The notes under the pieces: generated by a model
The model's database searches: none
Seen by the model: the letters and a program-made list of their open reading frames with translations, nothing else
What the model was told of the DNA's origin: nothing
IMG/VR virus record: IMGVR_UViG_3300025108_000319
Coordinates: 1 to 26,707 of that record
Length of the DNA stretch: 26,707 bases
From: a virus
Reading direction: 5' to 3' (one strand)
Program-made: the position numbers and the translations under genes
Shown here: piece after piece, positions 15,561-23,643 of the stretch
How positions within the stretch are numbered: the first letter of the stretch is position 1
Layout: each line of letters opens with the position of its first letter

Positions 15561-17312
15561 ATGGCATCACTAAACGAAGGAAGAAAAAAATCAAATTTTG
15601 GCACTAAGAGTAGTGTTGGTAATGTTGATATAGAGACTTCCCGTTCAAAGGTGCAAGATCCTGCCAATACTACTGTAAACCCAAAGAAGGGATCACCTAA
15701 AAATAGTGGTCAGGGATTTAATCCAACCAAAGATTCCGCAGCACGATATGCCGGTAAACCAGATATTAAACAGCAGATAAAAGTTGCTGATGATATTAGA
15801 TCTCGTGTAGGAGCAGATCCTACGCCAAGAAAAGCAGCTTCTAATATTATTGGTGGTGGTAAAGGTCCTGATGCTGATGACATTAAAGTTGGTGGAGAAA
15901 CAGCAAAACCTGGAAGAGGTCAAAGATATCGCCAAGCAAGACCGTCAGATGTAAAGTCTACTGGTATTGGGACTAGAAGAAATCCAGCATCAGTATCTAA
16001 ACCAACAGCAGTTAAACAGTCTGAGGTATCTAAGAGGGCAGCAAGATTTAGACAGTCTTTTGGTACGCCTACTGGTGCAAACCCCCTTACAGGGGCACCA
16101 ACGTACAGATCACTTCCTGCAACGACTAATCTACCAAAGGGTGTTGGTGGAAGAGCACCAAGTTCAAGGCAGTATAGTAAAGTAAAAGTTGGTGACCTAA
16201 ATGCAAAGGAAATCCTTAAAAATATGGGTACCGGAGCATCTAGTTCTACTGCGACTTCTGGATCAAAACTTCCAAAAATCAAACCTATTCCAGTTAAAAC
16301 TATTGCTAAAGTGAAGCAATCCCTACCGGCACCAAAACCATCTTTCACAATTTCTGGTACCACAAAGACAAAAACTCCAGCAAAATTACCATCCACTTCG
16401 AGTACTGTGGGTACTCCCGGTAAGACTTTGAAATTTGGACAGACTAGCAGCGGATCGTTCTCATACAAACCAGGCAATAACCCAGTATCAGTATCTGCAA
16501 ATCCAACAAGAAGAAGAGTAAGTGGTGCTGCTGGTCCTTCTAGTAGAATTGATAGTGGTCCTAAACCCCCCTCAACTAAAAAAAATCCGGTAACACCACA
16601 ACAAGCAAGACAAAAAGTAGCAAACACTCCTCCAGATTTAGGACGAAGATCTACTAGTATAAGGAAGGGCAGTAGTACATATAAACCACCAACAGTCAAA
16701 AAGGCAAGTAGTGGTGCAGGTTCGGGTGCTTTCTATGGTGCTTTTAACGCATATGGTGCAGCGGAAAGAGAAAAAGCACGAGGACAAACTGCTGAAAGAC
16801 AAACAAATGCAGCACTTGCTTCTGGTACAGGTTCTACATTAGGATCTATTGCCACCACTGCATTATTACGTGGTGTTATTGGAAAAAGAGCATCAGCGTT
16901 TCTTGGACCAGTTGCTGGTTCTCAACTTGGTGATGCTGCTTCTGGTTATGTAATGGGAGCAAGTGCTTCCGATAAAAAGTGGATGGCAAAAGCAAATCGT
17001 CAGGTACAAACTGGAACTCCTGCTCAATCTGCTACTTCACGAAGTGGAAATAAGGCAATTGTTCGTGATGCTAATAATAAAGAACGAGTTGGATATCGTG
17101 CTTTTAAGGATGGTAAAGCAGTATACAAGCATGGTAACGATCCTTCTTCACTTGCATATACTTCATCTAATCCTCTTGAGAGAATTGGTAGAAGAACTGC
17201 TGGTGCAGGAGTTCCATATGTCTCTGATTATTTGAAGGGATATTATAATAGAAGGGATAATGAAACTAGAAAGGCAAATGTTGCTGCTCAAAGATCTAGA
17301 GCGGGCAACTAA
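15561..17312 (+). CDS. Large basic disordered virion-type protein
   Basis: The start chosen is the ATG at 15561 (583 residues). The open frame extends back to 15477 but this would overlap the previous gene. The first 380 residues are low-complexity, rich in Ser, Gly, Pro, Thr, Lys and Arg, with no clear fold. Residues about 383-470 form an Ala/Gly-rich hydrophobic region (FYGAFNAYGAAE, LGSIATTALLRGVIG, AFLGPVAGSQLGDAASGYVMG), the sort of sequence that could insert into a membrane. RVGYRAFKDGKAVY (509-522) and the following RRTAGAGV match a module in the 14014 protein. No late promoter is visible directly upstream, so it is probably co-transcribed from 15158. The start codon lacks a clear Shine-Dalgarno. 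Confidence 0.75.
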   Translation: MASLNEGRKKSNFGTKSSVGNVDIETSRSKVQDPANTTVNPKKGSPKNSGQGFNPTKDSAARYAGKPDIKQQIKVADDIRSRVGADPTPRKAASNIIGGGKGPDADDIKVGGETAKPGRGQRYRQARPSDVKSTGIGTRRNPASVSKPTAVKQSEVSKRAARFRQSFGTPTGANPLTGAPTYRSLPATTNLPKGVGGRAPSSRQYSKVKVGDLNAKEILKNMGTGASSSTATSGSKLPKIKPIPVKTIAKVKQSLPAPKPSFTISGTTKTKTPAKLPSTSSTVGTPGKTLKFGQTSSGSFSYKPGNNPVSVSANPTRRRVSGAAGPSSRIDSGPKPPSTKKNPVTPQQARQKVANTPPDLGRRSTSIRKGSSTYKPPTVKKASSGAGSGAFYGAFNAYGAAEREKARGQTAERQTNAALASGTGSTLGSIATTALLRGVIGKRASAFLGPVAGSQLGDAASGYVMGASASDKKWMAKANRQVQTGTPAQSATSRSGNKAIVRDANNKERVGYRAFKDGKAVYKHGNDPSSLAYTSSNPLERIGRRTAGAGVPYVSDYLKGYYNRRDNETRKANVAAQRSRAGN

Positions 17313-17318
17313 TAAATA
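17311..17318 (+). promoter_or_regulatory. Late promoter variant (AATAAATA)
   Basis: AATAAATA overlaps the TAA of the 583-residue protein gene and precedes the ATG at 17342 by 23 bases. It fits NATAAATA. Confidence 0.65.
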
Positions 17319-17341
17319 ACAATATAGGATAGTAACTAGAG

Positions 17342-18295
17342 ATGCATTACAATCTTTCTGAAGAGCAAAAGACATTTTTGCATATATCTTACTCTATGCT
17401 TGAGGAAGGTTATGATGTAGATCAGATCATGGAATTTTGGAATTTAAATGATGAATCTAAAGTATTAGAAATTTGCGAATCGATAACTTTAAGTGAGACA
17501 ATTGATACAAGTAATCCTGACTTTTTACTTATATGTGAAAAAGGAGGTATGGGTATGTCGGGATTCTTGATGAGACTTTTTGGTAGAGGTGGAAAGGTAC
17601 GTCTCCGCAAACCTCCCTCAACAACTAAAGGTGGAAGACCTATTACCAGTAGTGCAACAAGACCAGGTGCCAAAGTGGATCCTACTAAACCACCATCACT
17701 GATTAGAAAAGTTAAAGATAAGATACCAGCTGCTCAAAAAACAAAGATCAAACAAGGTGCTGCAGTTGCGGGTGCTGCAGGTCTTGTTACTCTTGGTACA
17801 AAAGTCGCTTTGGATAACAAGTTAATTCCTGGCATATCAGATCCTAGTACTGATTCAAAGGCAGATACATCAGATCCAGAAGAGAGAGCGGAAACGCCGG
17901 AAGAAAAAAAATCTAGAGAGCAAAGAGAAGCAGAAAAAGCAGCGGCAGATAAAGCAGCGGCAGATAAAGCAGCAGCAGATGAAGCAGCAAAAGCAAGTTC
18001 ATCTTCAAATAACAAATCTCCTGGTTGGTGGAGATTGCAAAATCAACCAAAAGATCTTTATAAGAACAGTCCTGGATATCGGGTAAGTCTTAAAGCATAT
18101 AAGAATATTAGGGCAAATCCCACTCCTTCAATTTATGATCACTATGAAGTGATCGCAGACTATCTGATCAAAGAAGGACATGCTTCCGATATTAAAGAAG
18201 CAGACTACGTAATGAAGCAATTGGATGAAGAGTTCATCCAAAGCATTATCGAATCTTCTTGTGGATCACATAAGAAGAAAAAGAAGAAGAAGTAA
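17342..18295 (+). CDS. Virion-type protein with helical end motifs and poly-Lys tail
   Basis: In this 317-residue protein, residues 7-47 form a helical motif including SYSMLEEGYDVDQIMEFW. A basic Pro/Thr/Lys linker follows, then one Ala/Gly-rich hydrophobic stretch (138-156). An acidic-to-Ala/Lys region carries a KAAAD repeat (199-213). A C-terminal helical motif follows (269-303, IADYLIKEGHASDIKEADYVM) and seven terminal lysines. The two end motifs share the pattern Y-x-L-x-x-E-G and may be duplicates. I recall the C-terminal motif type from other cyanophage virion-type proteins, function unknown. The stop codon is adjacent, without a gap, to the stop of the convergent minus-strand gene. Confidence 0.75.
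   Translation: MHYNLSEEQKTFLHISYSMLEEGYDVDQIMEFWNLNDESKVLEICESITLSETIDTSNPDFLLICEKGGMGMSGFLMRLFGRGGKVRLRKPPSTTKGGRPITSSATRPGAKVDPTKPPSLIRKVKDKIPAAQKTKIKQGAAVAGAAGLVTLGTKVALDNKLIPGISDPSTDSKADTSDPEERAETPEEKKSREQREAEKAAADKAAADKAAADEAAKASSSSNNKSPGWWRLQNQPKDLYKNSPGYRVSLKAYKNIRANPTPSIYDHYEVIADYLIKEGHASDIKEADYVMKQLDEEFIQSIIESSCGSHKKKKKKK
17936..17980 (+). repeat. Three tandem 15-bp repeats coding for KAAAD
   Basis: Three copies of AAAGCAGCGGCAGAT lie in tandem, the third with one G-to-A change, followed by a degenerate fourth. They code for a helical Lys/Ala segment in the poly-Lys-tailed protein. Confidence 0.85.
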
Positions 18296-18640
18296 TTATC
18301 TAGTAACTGATTTCTTAACTAAAACAGTCCCCTCTACTGCTCTTGTAGTAGAACCAGTGGGACTGTTTAATATTAGGTCGTAAAAATATTTTCCAGGTTT
18401 TAGATTTGTAGTGTCTGCTGCAAGTAGAGATAGTGTGACTCTACCTGTTTTTCTATCGTTAGCAAATGATATTGTAAAATCGGCAGTCTTTAATGACGAC
18501 TCATATCTCTTCATCTGAGCACATCCATTAAATCCAGTCAAGTCTTTTACACTATTAGACTGAGCATCTTCTAAAACGAACGTTTGATCAAAGTCTGTTC
18601 CAGTGTATAATACTAAATTACTAACGTATGTGACTGCCAT
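18296..18640 (-). CDS. Single-domain BppU-like virion protein
   Basis: The 114-residue protein is essentially one beta-sandwich domain. It has an N-terminal strand pattern YVSNLVLYTGTDF, a LTGFNGCAQMKRYESS turn, and the end LKPGKYFYDLIL...VEGTVLV. The same pattern forms the N-terminus of the minus-strand genes at 23643-24263 and 24268-25644, so the three are paralogues. The layout recalls phage baseplate upper protein N-terminal (BppU_N) domains, which anchor receptor-binding modules. Here nothing follows the domain. It is the last gene of the seven-gene minus-strand run and has its own CATAAATA late promoter. No Shine-Dalgarno is visible and the leader would be very short and A-rich. Confidence 0.78.
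   Translation of the reverse strand: MAVTYVSNLVLYTGTDFDQTFVLEDAQSNSVKDLTGFNGCAQMKRYESSLKTADFTISFANDRKTGRVTLSLLAADTTNLKPGKYFYDLILNSPTGSTTRAVEGTVLVKKSVTR
18322..18368. terminator. Nested inverted repeat at convergent gene ends (possible plus-strand terminator)
   Basis: A perfect ten-base stem, AAACAGTCCC/GGGACTGTTT, encloses an inner six-base stem TCTACT/AGTAGA. It lies 27 bases past the stop of the plus-strand late operon, inside the 3' end of the minus-strand 114-residue gene. The A-rich 5' and T-rich 3' flanks fit an intrinsic terminator for plus-strand transcripts. For minus-strand transcripts it would cut before the stop codon, so a bidirectional role is doubtful. Confidence 0.45.
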
Positions 18641-18655
18641 CGTTTTTTTTTTAAA

Positions 18656-18663
18656 TATTTATG
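18656..18663 (-). promoter_or_regulatory. T4-type late promoter, minus strand (CATAAATA)
   Basis: On the minus strand CATAAATA overlaps the stop codon of the 723-residue gene and ends 15 bases before the ATG of the 114-residue gene. It gives the last gene of the cassette a separate start of transcription. Confidence 0.72.
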
Positions 18664-20830
18664 GTAAATCAACCAAGAACGGAGTAATCCAATCTTCGCT
18701 AGAATTTGTTACTGTAGTAATGGTAATATTTTTTTCATTTAACTTGGCAACAAACGCATCATAAGATGCTCTAACTGTTTGAAGTGTCATACTTCCAGAT
18801 CCATCAATAAACAGAGCGATAGAAGAACCTTCTGGAAGATCATCTATCTTACAAATCTTGTACCAATCAGTTGCATTTGTAGCGGTTCCATTATCTCTAT
18901 TTACAATTACTGGTCCAAAGGTCAGTCCATTTGCATTTGTTCCAGGTATGGTTGATGTATCATTGATAGTGATATCTGCAGATCTTGCAAAAATTGGATT
19001 TGTATAACTACCAGCTCTAAATGCAACATAAAAAGTTTCAAGACCTTCTGATGTAAAGTCTGCATATATTGGAATTGTAAAGGTGCTAGAATTTCCATAT
19101 CCAGAATGATATCCAGTTTGAACTAATGTCTTGAGATCTGCCCAAGGATATGAGAAATCTTCTGGAATATTATTAACGCCAATGGGGAATGTTCCACTAA
19201 CTGCTTCTAGTGTCGCATAAACCGGACCACTTGGCATGAATGTACCAATACCAGTTACTGGATGTCTAGGATTTCCAAATGTAACTGTTAAATCATCACC
19301 TTCATCTACTAAAGTTTTATCCGTTGTTACATCAAATAATAAGTTTACATCTGTTACTTGTAATGTTGCAAATATAATTGCAGGATCATTATTGCTATGA
19401 TATCTTTCGCGAAGTATTATTCTAAAAGTATCATTCTCATCTTCACGGAAGTCATTGGCTGCTCCTATTCTAAATGTAGTTGCAGATCCTACTATGGTAA
19501 TAACATGAGAATTACTGGTATAGAGTATGCCATCTTGTTCGTTATAAAAACCAAAATCTCTAGGATCTTTATCACTATTAGTTCCAGGTTCTTCATCAAA
19601 CCATATTTTAAATTCTGTACCTGTAGCAATATTTGTTGTGTTTAATGTAACTGTTACTAATTCTCCTTCTTCGGCAATATTTGTTACTATACCAGATTGA
19701 TTTGTTAGTATAAAATTATAAGATGGAAAAATATCATTGACAGTAATAGTTGGTGTTGTTGTTACTGCCGCACCAGAAGTAGAACCAGTTCTAATTGTGA
19801 CATTAAAGTTTTCAGTTCCTTCGGATCCAGGAGGTTCTGCTACTAACGCTCGGGAGAATGTAGCAATACCACCAGTTGTGGTACCATTACCAACAATATT
19901 GAATGATCCTGTTAAACTATTATCTGTAAAGTCTGCTGCTACAGTTGTTCCAGAAGTGCTAAAGTACAGCGTAGTTCCAGATGCTATACCTGTTGTATTA
20001 ACAGTAAATTCAACAGACGATCCTTCATTTACAACTGTTGTTGATACTCCAACAGAATACGATGCTACAACATCATTAACTGTAATATCATCAGTTCTTG
20101 TGACAACTCCAGCAGTTGTTGAGTCTGTTAAAATGACAGTACGGAATGTCTCTGGACCTTCCGTTACACCATCCAGTACAATCGTTCTGGTTACTGTTGC
20201 AATACCGCCACTAGAAGTTCCATCACTAACAATGGTAAATGATCCAGAGTTTGGTGATATTAAATCGGATCCAGTGGCACTTGTCCCAGTACTTCCAACT
20301 TCAGTGTTGTAATATAATGTAGTGCCAATATTTACACCTTCAGTTGTGACTACGAAATTGATTGTACCACCTTCATTTACATTTTTTGAAGAAGGTGTTA
20401 CTTCATATATTGGGACACTAGAACTTTGTAGTAATGCACCACCAAGACCTTTAATTGTTAATGCCCTTCCGCGAGCAATAGGTATATTTTGATTTAATGT
20501 ATATGTTGATCCATCTTTAGTGACACCTTGATCTTCACCAACAAATGTAAGTAGTACTGATGTAGATCCAAAACTTACAGTTACTCTGTCGTTTGTTAAT
20601 GCAGGTAAGTAAAATAAGGTTTCATTTGCTTCATCATTAGAAATATCAACAGTTTCAAAGTTGTCAAAAGGTATTACTCTAACGTCATCTGACGTACTAA
20701 TCCCAACTGCCTTTTCAGATAGAATTGCATCAATATAAAATTCAGGTATAGTTGTATTTGCAAACTTGGATTTAAATTTCCTTAACCAAGTTTTAAAACT
20801 AGTTCTTTGTGCTAATGTTGGTTTTGACAT
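18659..20830 (-). CDS. Calx-beta-like repeat adhesin with short vWA-type end domain
   Basis: The 723-residue protein has an N-terminal anchor region (1-135, unassigned). Four beta-sandwich repeats of Calx-beta type follow (about 140-254, 256-367, 368-495 and 496-626). Each has an early NEG/EEG/DEG motif (NVNEGGTINF, VVNEGSSVEF, VDEGDDLTV), a late E-G-x-E-x-F-type motif and an I-x-V-N-D-like terminal strand. The C-terminal part has a vWA-type metal site SIALFIDGSGSM (D676, S678, S680), but only about 45 residues follow, so the vWA domain is much shorter than usual. Such repeats form elongated rods in surface proteins and bind calcium. Three bases separate it from the gene upstream; AGGTGG precedes its ATG. 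It is probably a tail-fibre or whisker-like virion protein. Confidence 0.8.
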   Translation of the reverse strand: MSKPTLAQRTSFKTWLRKFKSKFANTTIPEFYIDAILSEKAVGISTSDDVRVIPFDNFETVDISNDEANETLFYLPALTNDRVTVSFGSTSVLLTFVGEDQGVTKDGSTYTLNQNIPIARGRALTIKGLGGALLQSSSVPIYEVTPSSKNVNEGGTINFVVTTEGVNIGTTLYYNTEVGSTGTSATGSDLISPNSGSFTIVSDGTSSGGIATVTRTIVLDGVTEGPETFRTVILTDSTTAGVVTRTDDITVNDVVASYSVGVSTTVVNEGSSVEFTVNTTGIASGTTLYFSTSGTTVAADFTDNSLTGSFNIVGNGTTTGGIATFSRALVAEPPGSEGTENFNVTIRTGSTSGAAVTTTPTITVNDIFPSYNFILTNQSGIVTNIAEEGELVTVTLNTTNIATGTEFKIWFDEEPGTNSDKDPRDFGFYNEQDGILYTSNSHVITIVGSATTFRIGAANDFREDENDTFRIILRERYHSNNDPAIIFATLQVTDVNLLFDVTTDKTLVDEGDDLTVTFGNPRHPVTGIGTFMPSGPVYATLEAVSGTFPIGVNNIPEDFSYPWADLKTLVQTGYHSGYGNSSTFTIPIYADFTSEGLETFYVAFRAGSYTNPIFARSADITINDTSTIPGTNANGLTFGPVIVNRDNGTATNATDWYKICKIDDLPEGSSIALFIDGSGSMTLQTVRASYDAFVAKLNEKNITITTVTNSSEDWITPFLVDLP

Positions 20831-20833
20831 ATG

Positions 20834-21559
20834 TTACCACCTAATCAATACTGCAAGTGCGACCATTGCAACTAATAAATCTAGAGAGTTATCCAGATAT
20901 GCATTTCCGTCCAATCCTGGATAAAAATCATCATCACCAGTACCAATATAATCATATGCAACTTCAACTTCTACAGTTGGATTCCCTATAACATCTTCCC
21001 ATTGAGCAAAAACGGTTGCTTTTGATGCATTTTCCCACCATTCTTTCCAGGTATCCCAGTTGGCACCTTGACTATTCCAATATGCAGTATCAAAGTTTCC
21101 TTCATCTTGTCCATGCCAGTCCATCAATCTAAATCCTACTACATTTCCATCACCTATTCCAAGCCTACCAAATAGACCAACTTTGCACTGATCATCTCCC
21201 CCATTCGATGAGTCACATTCATCGACACAAGTATCATCAAAATTAATATTATTGTTTATAGAAACTATCCTAGCAAATGGACCTATAGTAGATCCATAGG
21301 ATGCATCATTGAGTCTTTGTTGAGCACCTCTCCAAGGTTTTGGATATGTATCTGATGGACCTATTGGAATATTTCCAGTAGGATCAAATGAAAAAATTAT
21401 TGGTGGGTGTGGTCCTCCCAAAAATCCTTCAGCTAGACGATTTGTAATTGGACCACCTGGTGATAATCCTCCTACTTCACTGTATGATATTTTACCTCTA
21501 CATATACCATCAAACCAAAGTTTAGGATTAAAAGTTTCTAACTCATTAAAAGTTGCCAT
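20834..21559 (-). CDS. Virion-associated hypothetical protein with hydrophobic C-terminus
   Basis: The 241-residue protein starts MATFNELETFNPKLWFDG. It is rich in Gly, Asp, Trp and Asn, has a cysteine group (TCVDECDSSNGGDDQC, about 109-124) and an aromatic region around WNSQGANWDTWKEWWENA. It ends in a hydrophobic segment LLVAMVALAVLIRW that could be a membrane-interacting or packing helix. The stop is three bases from the 723-residue gene, and the start abuts the preceding stop with no gap. It belongs to the minus-strand late cassette; no family is recognised. Confidence 0.75.
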   Translation of the reverse strand: MATFNELETFNPKLWFDGICRGKISYSEVGGLSPGGPITNRLAEGFLGGPHPPIIFSFDPTGNIPIGPSDTYPKPWRGAQQRLNDASYGSTIGPFARIVSINNNINFDDTCVDECDSSNGGDDQCKVGLFGRLGIGDGNVVGFRLMDWHGQDEGNFDTAYWNSQGANWDTWKEWWENASKATVFAQWEDVIGNPTVEVEVAYDYIGTGDDDFYPGLDGNAYLDNSLDLLVAMVALAVLIRW

Positions 21560-22354
21560 TTAAGTAAAATATAAGTGAAGATTATTGCTAGTTCCACCCC
21601 ATCCCACTTGTATTGATGATATTCCGACCACTGCTGTTGTTGGAGTGTTTATACCAACATTTTGATATGCAAATGTATTTGCATCTATAATTTTTATAGG
21701 GACACCATTTGGATAGGTTGATGTTGATATATTGAAAGAAGTTGCTATACCAGTATTTAGATTCATAATAACACCCCAATCATCATATGAGGTGCTTAGT
21801 CCGTGTGCCGGAGTGGTAGTTACGATAGCAACATTGTTTGATCTAGAAACTGATGTTGGCGTACAAACTCCCACAGAATCATTCCAGTTTGACCAAGGTT
21901 TTAAACTATAATCTTTATATCGATCTACACGAAGAGTATTATAAAATATCTGTTTTTTAGCACCACTAGTTCCTATACCAACAGATGAAGTTCTTTTCGA
22001 GTCCCCATCTAAAATAGCAAGTAACATTGCTTTTGTAACACTATCAAGATAGTGGGAAAGTTGCTTCTCTCCAATATCAAGATATCCAACTGTTGAAACA
22101 CCAGTAGGTTCTTCTTCAAAATGAACATAATCATCACCACCAACAAGTTTATTGATAGCGATATTGTAGTTTGCAGTTTTTTTGTTTATCTTACCATAAG
22201 CATTTGCATCCATAACATCATTAAATTGGTGAATGTTATAGATTGCTAAACTAGATCCGATGCTTACACCAACTCCAGGAAGACTATCTTGAATAAAGTT
22301 TGGTGTTGCGCCACCATTATAATGTTTTAGTATTAGTGAGTACGAATTTTTCAT
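21560..22354 (-). CDS. Tail-fibre-type protein with FCCH-like beta domain
   Basis: The first half of this 264-residue protein is mixed helix/coil (KQLSHYLDSVTKAMLLAILDGDS). After NWNDSVGVCTPTSVSRS comes a beta region VAIVTTTPAHGLS ... NGVPIKIIDANTFAYQNVG. This pattern recurs in phage tail and neck proteins and is sometimes called FCCH-like. The identification is from memory of the pattern. The protein ends in hydrophobic beta strands (IQVGWGGTSNNLHLYFT). Its ATG overlaps the upstream stop by one base. It is probably a baseplate/fibre accessory protein; receptor contact is possible but unproven. Confidence 0.75.
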   Translation of the reverse strand: MKNSYSLILKHYNGGATPNFIQDSLPGVGVSIGSSLAIYNIHQFNDVMDANAYGKINKKTANYNIAINKLVGGDDYVHFEEEPTGVSTVGYLDIGEKQLSHYLDSVTKAMLLAILDGDSKRTSSVGIGTSGAKKQIFYNTLRVDRYKDYSLKPWSNWNDSVGVCTPTSVSRSNNVAIVTTTPAHGLSTSYDDWGVIMNLNTGIATSFNISTSTYPNGVPIKIIDANTFAYQNVGINTPTTAVVGISSIQVGWGGTSNNLHLYFT

Positions 22355-23643
22355 TATTCTTGTAAGTTAATATTAATAGGTACTGGTTGCCCTTTGCCTC
22401 CGCCATTTAGAATGTTGTCTGCAACAATATTTCTTCCAATTTCGGTGGGACTAGTCCAGTTTTGAGTATTGTTAATATCTGAAATTTCAGTTACTGGTGG
22501 ATAAATCTGAGATGAAATTGCAGAAGGATCTCCAATTGGGACAGGATTTCCCCATCTATCTTTTTGATGTCCTGCAGATTCAAAATATGTTCCTGGTTTT
22601 TGTCCTGGATTTGGTTGTCCAGTGTAACTTGCATCTGGTCTGTCTGCTTGATTGCCATATACAAAATCAAAGTCATCTAATATTCTTAAAACTTGGTCAC
22701 TAGAAGTTGTAATTACTATTGCTGTTCCGAATATTGTTTGAAGACATAATCTTGGTCCAGGATCTGCATAAAATGATACCTGATGAATTTTATCAGTAGG
22801 TCCAGCACTAAGCCTTGCTTTTCCTTCTGCAGAAAAGTCACTTGTTATATCTGACCTTTTAGTAATACAACCATTCAAAGCACATTGTCTTTGATTATTA
22901 GAAGTACTATCAAAAAATTCTTGTACGTTTTCCCTTAAATTAGGCATTTTATTCTGCATATCATTTTCAGTAAACACCGTATCATTGCAAATAAGATATC
23001 GATCCAATAATTTTGCTTTAACATCTCTAAAACAAGAACTAAACGGTCCAGGAGTGTTTGCTAAACCTATTAATGCATTCTCTCTTAAATTTTTATCATC
23101 ACAAGGTTTTGGTGGATCATTGGGATCATTTGGTGGAGTGTTTGGATCATCTGGATCTAAATCATCAGGATTATCTTGAATACCACCATCCTGCAAAACA
23201 TTATAAGGGTCTCCCAAATCTACTGGAGGATTTTTACCATCATTATTATTTCTATGAGCACACTCCATTGCTTCTTTTGTAAATACACACCCCAAATCTT
23301 TGAATAACTCCAGTCTTTGTCCGATTGACATACCTGGTGAAAGAGGACTATTACCTAATTCAAAATCGGTTCCTGGACCAGAATTACCTGCTCTTTGTTT
23401 TACAATGAATGCTGCATACACTAAACCATTCTCTAGAAGTATTTTTATTGTGCTTCTTCTTCTAAACGGTGCTTTTAAAAGTGGAATTGGCAAGTCCACA
23501 CCACTCGGATCAAAATCATAAATTCTCATCTCACTATCATCATCCCATTCATCATAAATGGTTTGTGCAAGTGCCTTGTACTCAACTACAAAGGCATCAA
23601 CTTCTGTTCCCGAAAACGGTATGTCTGGCCAGTTAAAAGTCAT
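22354..23643 (-). CDS. Large virion-type protein with Asp/Pro linker
   Basis: The 429-residue protein has an N-terminal domain (1-115: NWPDIPFSGTEVDAFVVEY..., MRIYDFDPSGVDLPIPLLKAP) and a short Cys pair (GCVFTKEAMECAH). An Asp/Pro/Asn-rich linker (about 157-180, DDLDPDDPNTPPNDPNDPP) follows. A second domain has several Cys (CALNGCITKRSD), then strands (CLQTIFGTAIVITTSSDQVLRILDDFDFVYG) and a Pro-rich C-terminus. The linker is encoded by imperfect short repeats around 23110-23170. One-base overlaps tie it to both neighbours. No family is recognised; a cassette role in fibre or baseplate assembly is inferred. Confidence 0.75.
   Translation of the reverse strand: MTFNWPDIPFSGTEVDAFVVEYKALAQTIYDEWDDDSEMRIYDFDPSGVDLPIPLLKAPFRRRSTIKILLENGLVYAAFIVKQRAGNSGPGTDFELGNSPLSPGMSIGQRLELFKDLGCVFTKEAMECAHRNNNDGKNPPVDLGDPYNVLQDGGIQDNPDDLDPDDPNTPPNDPNDPPKPCDDKNLRENALIGLANTPGPFSSCFRDVKAKLLDRYLICNDTVFTENDMQNKMPNLRENVQEFFDSTSNNQRQCALNGCITKRSDITSDFSAEGKARLSAGPTDKIHQVSFYADPGPRLCLQTIFGTAIVITTSSDQVLRILDDFDFVYGNQADRPDASYTGQPNPGQKPGTYFESAGHQKDRWGNPVPIGDPSAISSQIYPPVTEISDINNTQNWTSPTEIGRNIVADNILNGGGKGQPVPININLQE

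Noticed and set aside
15920-16699. 259-codon open frame on the minus strand
   Set aside because: It lies fully inside the 583-residue plus-strand gene. Its Val/Leu/Gly/Pro-rich product mirrors that gene's low-complexity codons, and no promoter or ribosome site precedes it.
17936-17995. Tandem repeats as a CRISPR or iteron array
   Set aside because: They are 15-bp in-frame coding repeats (KAAAD) without spacers or dyad structure.
19737-20312. 191-codon open frame on the plus strand
   Set aside because: It is antisense to the Calx-beta-like repeats. The Val/Thr/Pro-rich product is the complement of Thr/Gly/Asn-rich codons, and the frame breaks the operon layout.
23100-23175. Short GGATCA-rich repeats as a regulatory array
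   Set aside because: They are the reverse-strand codons of the Asp/Pro linker in the 429-residue protein and keep its frame.
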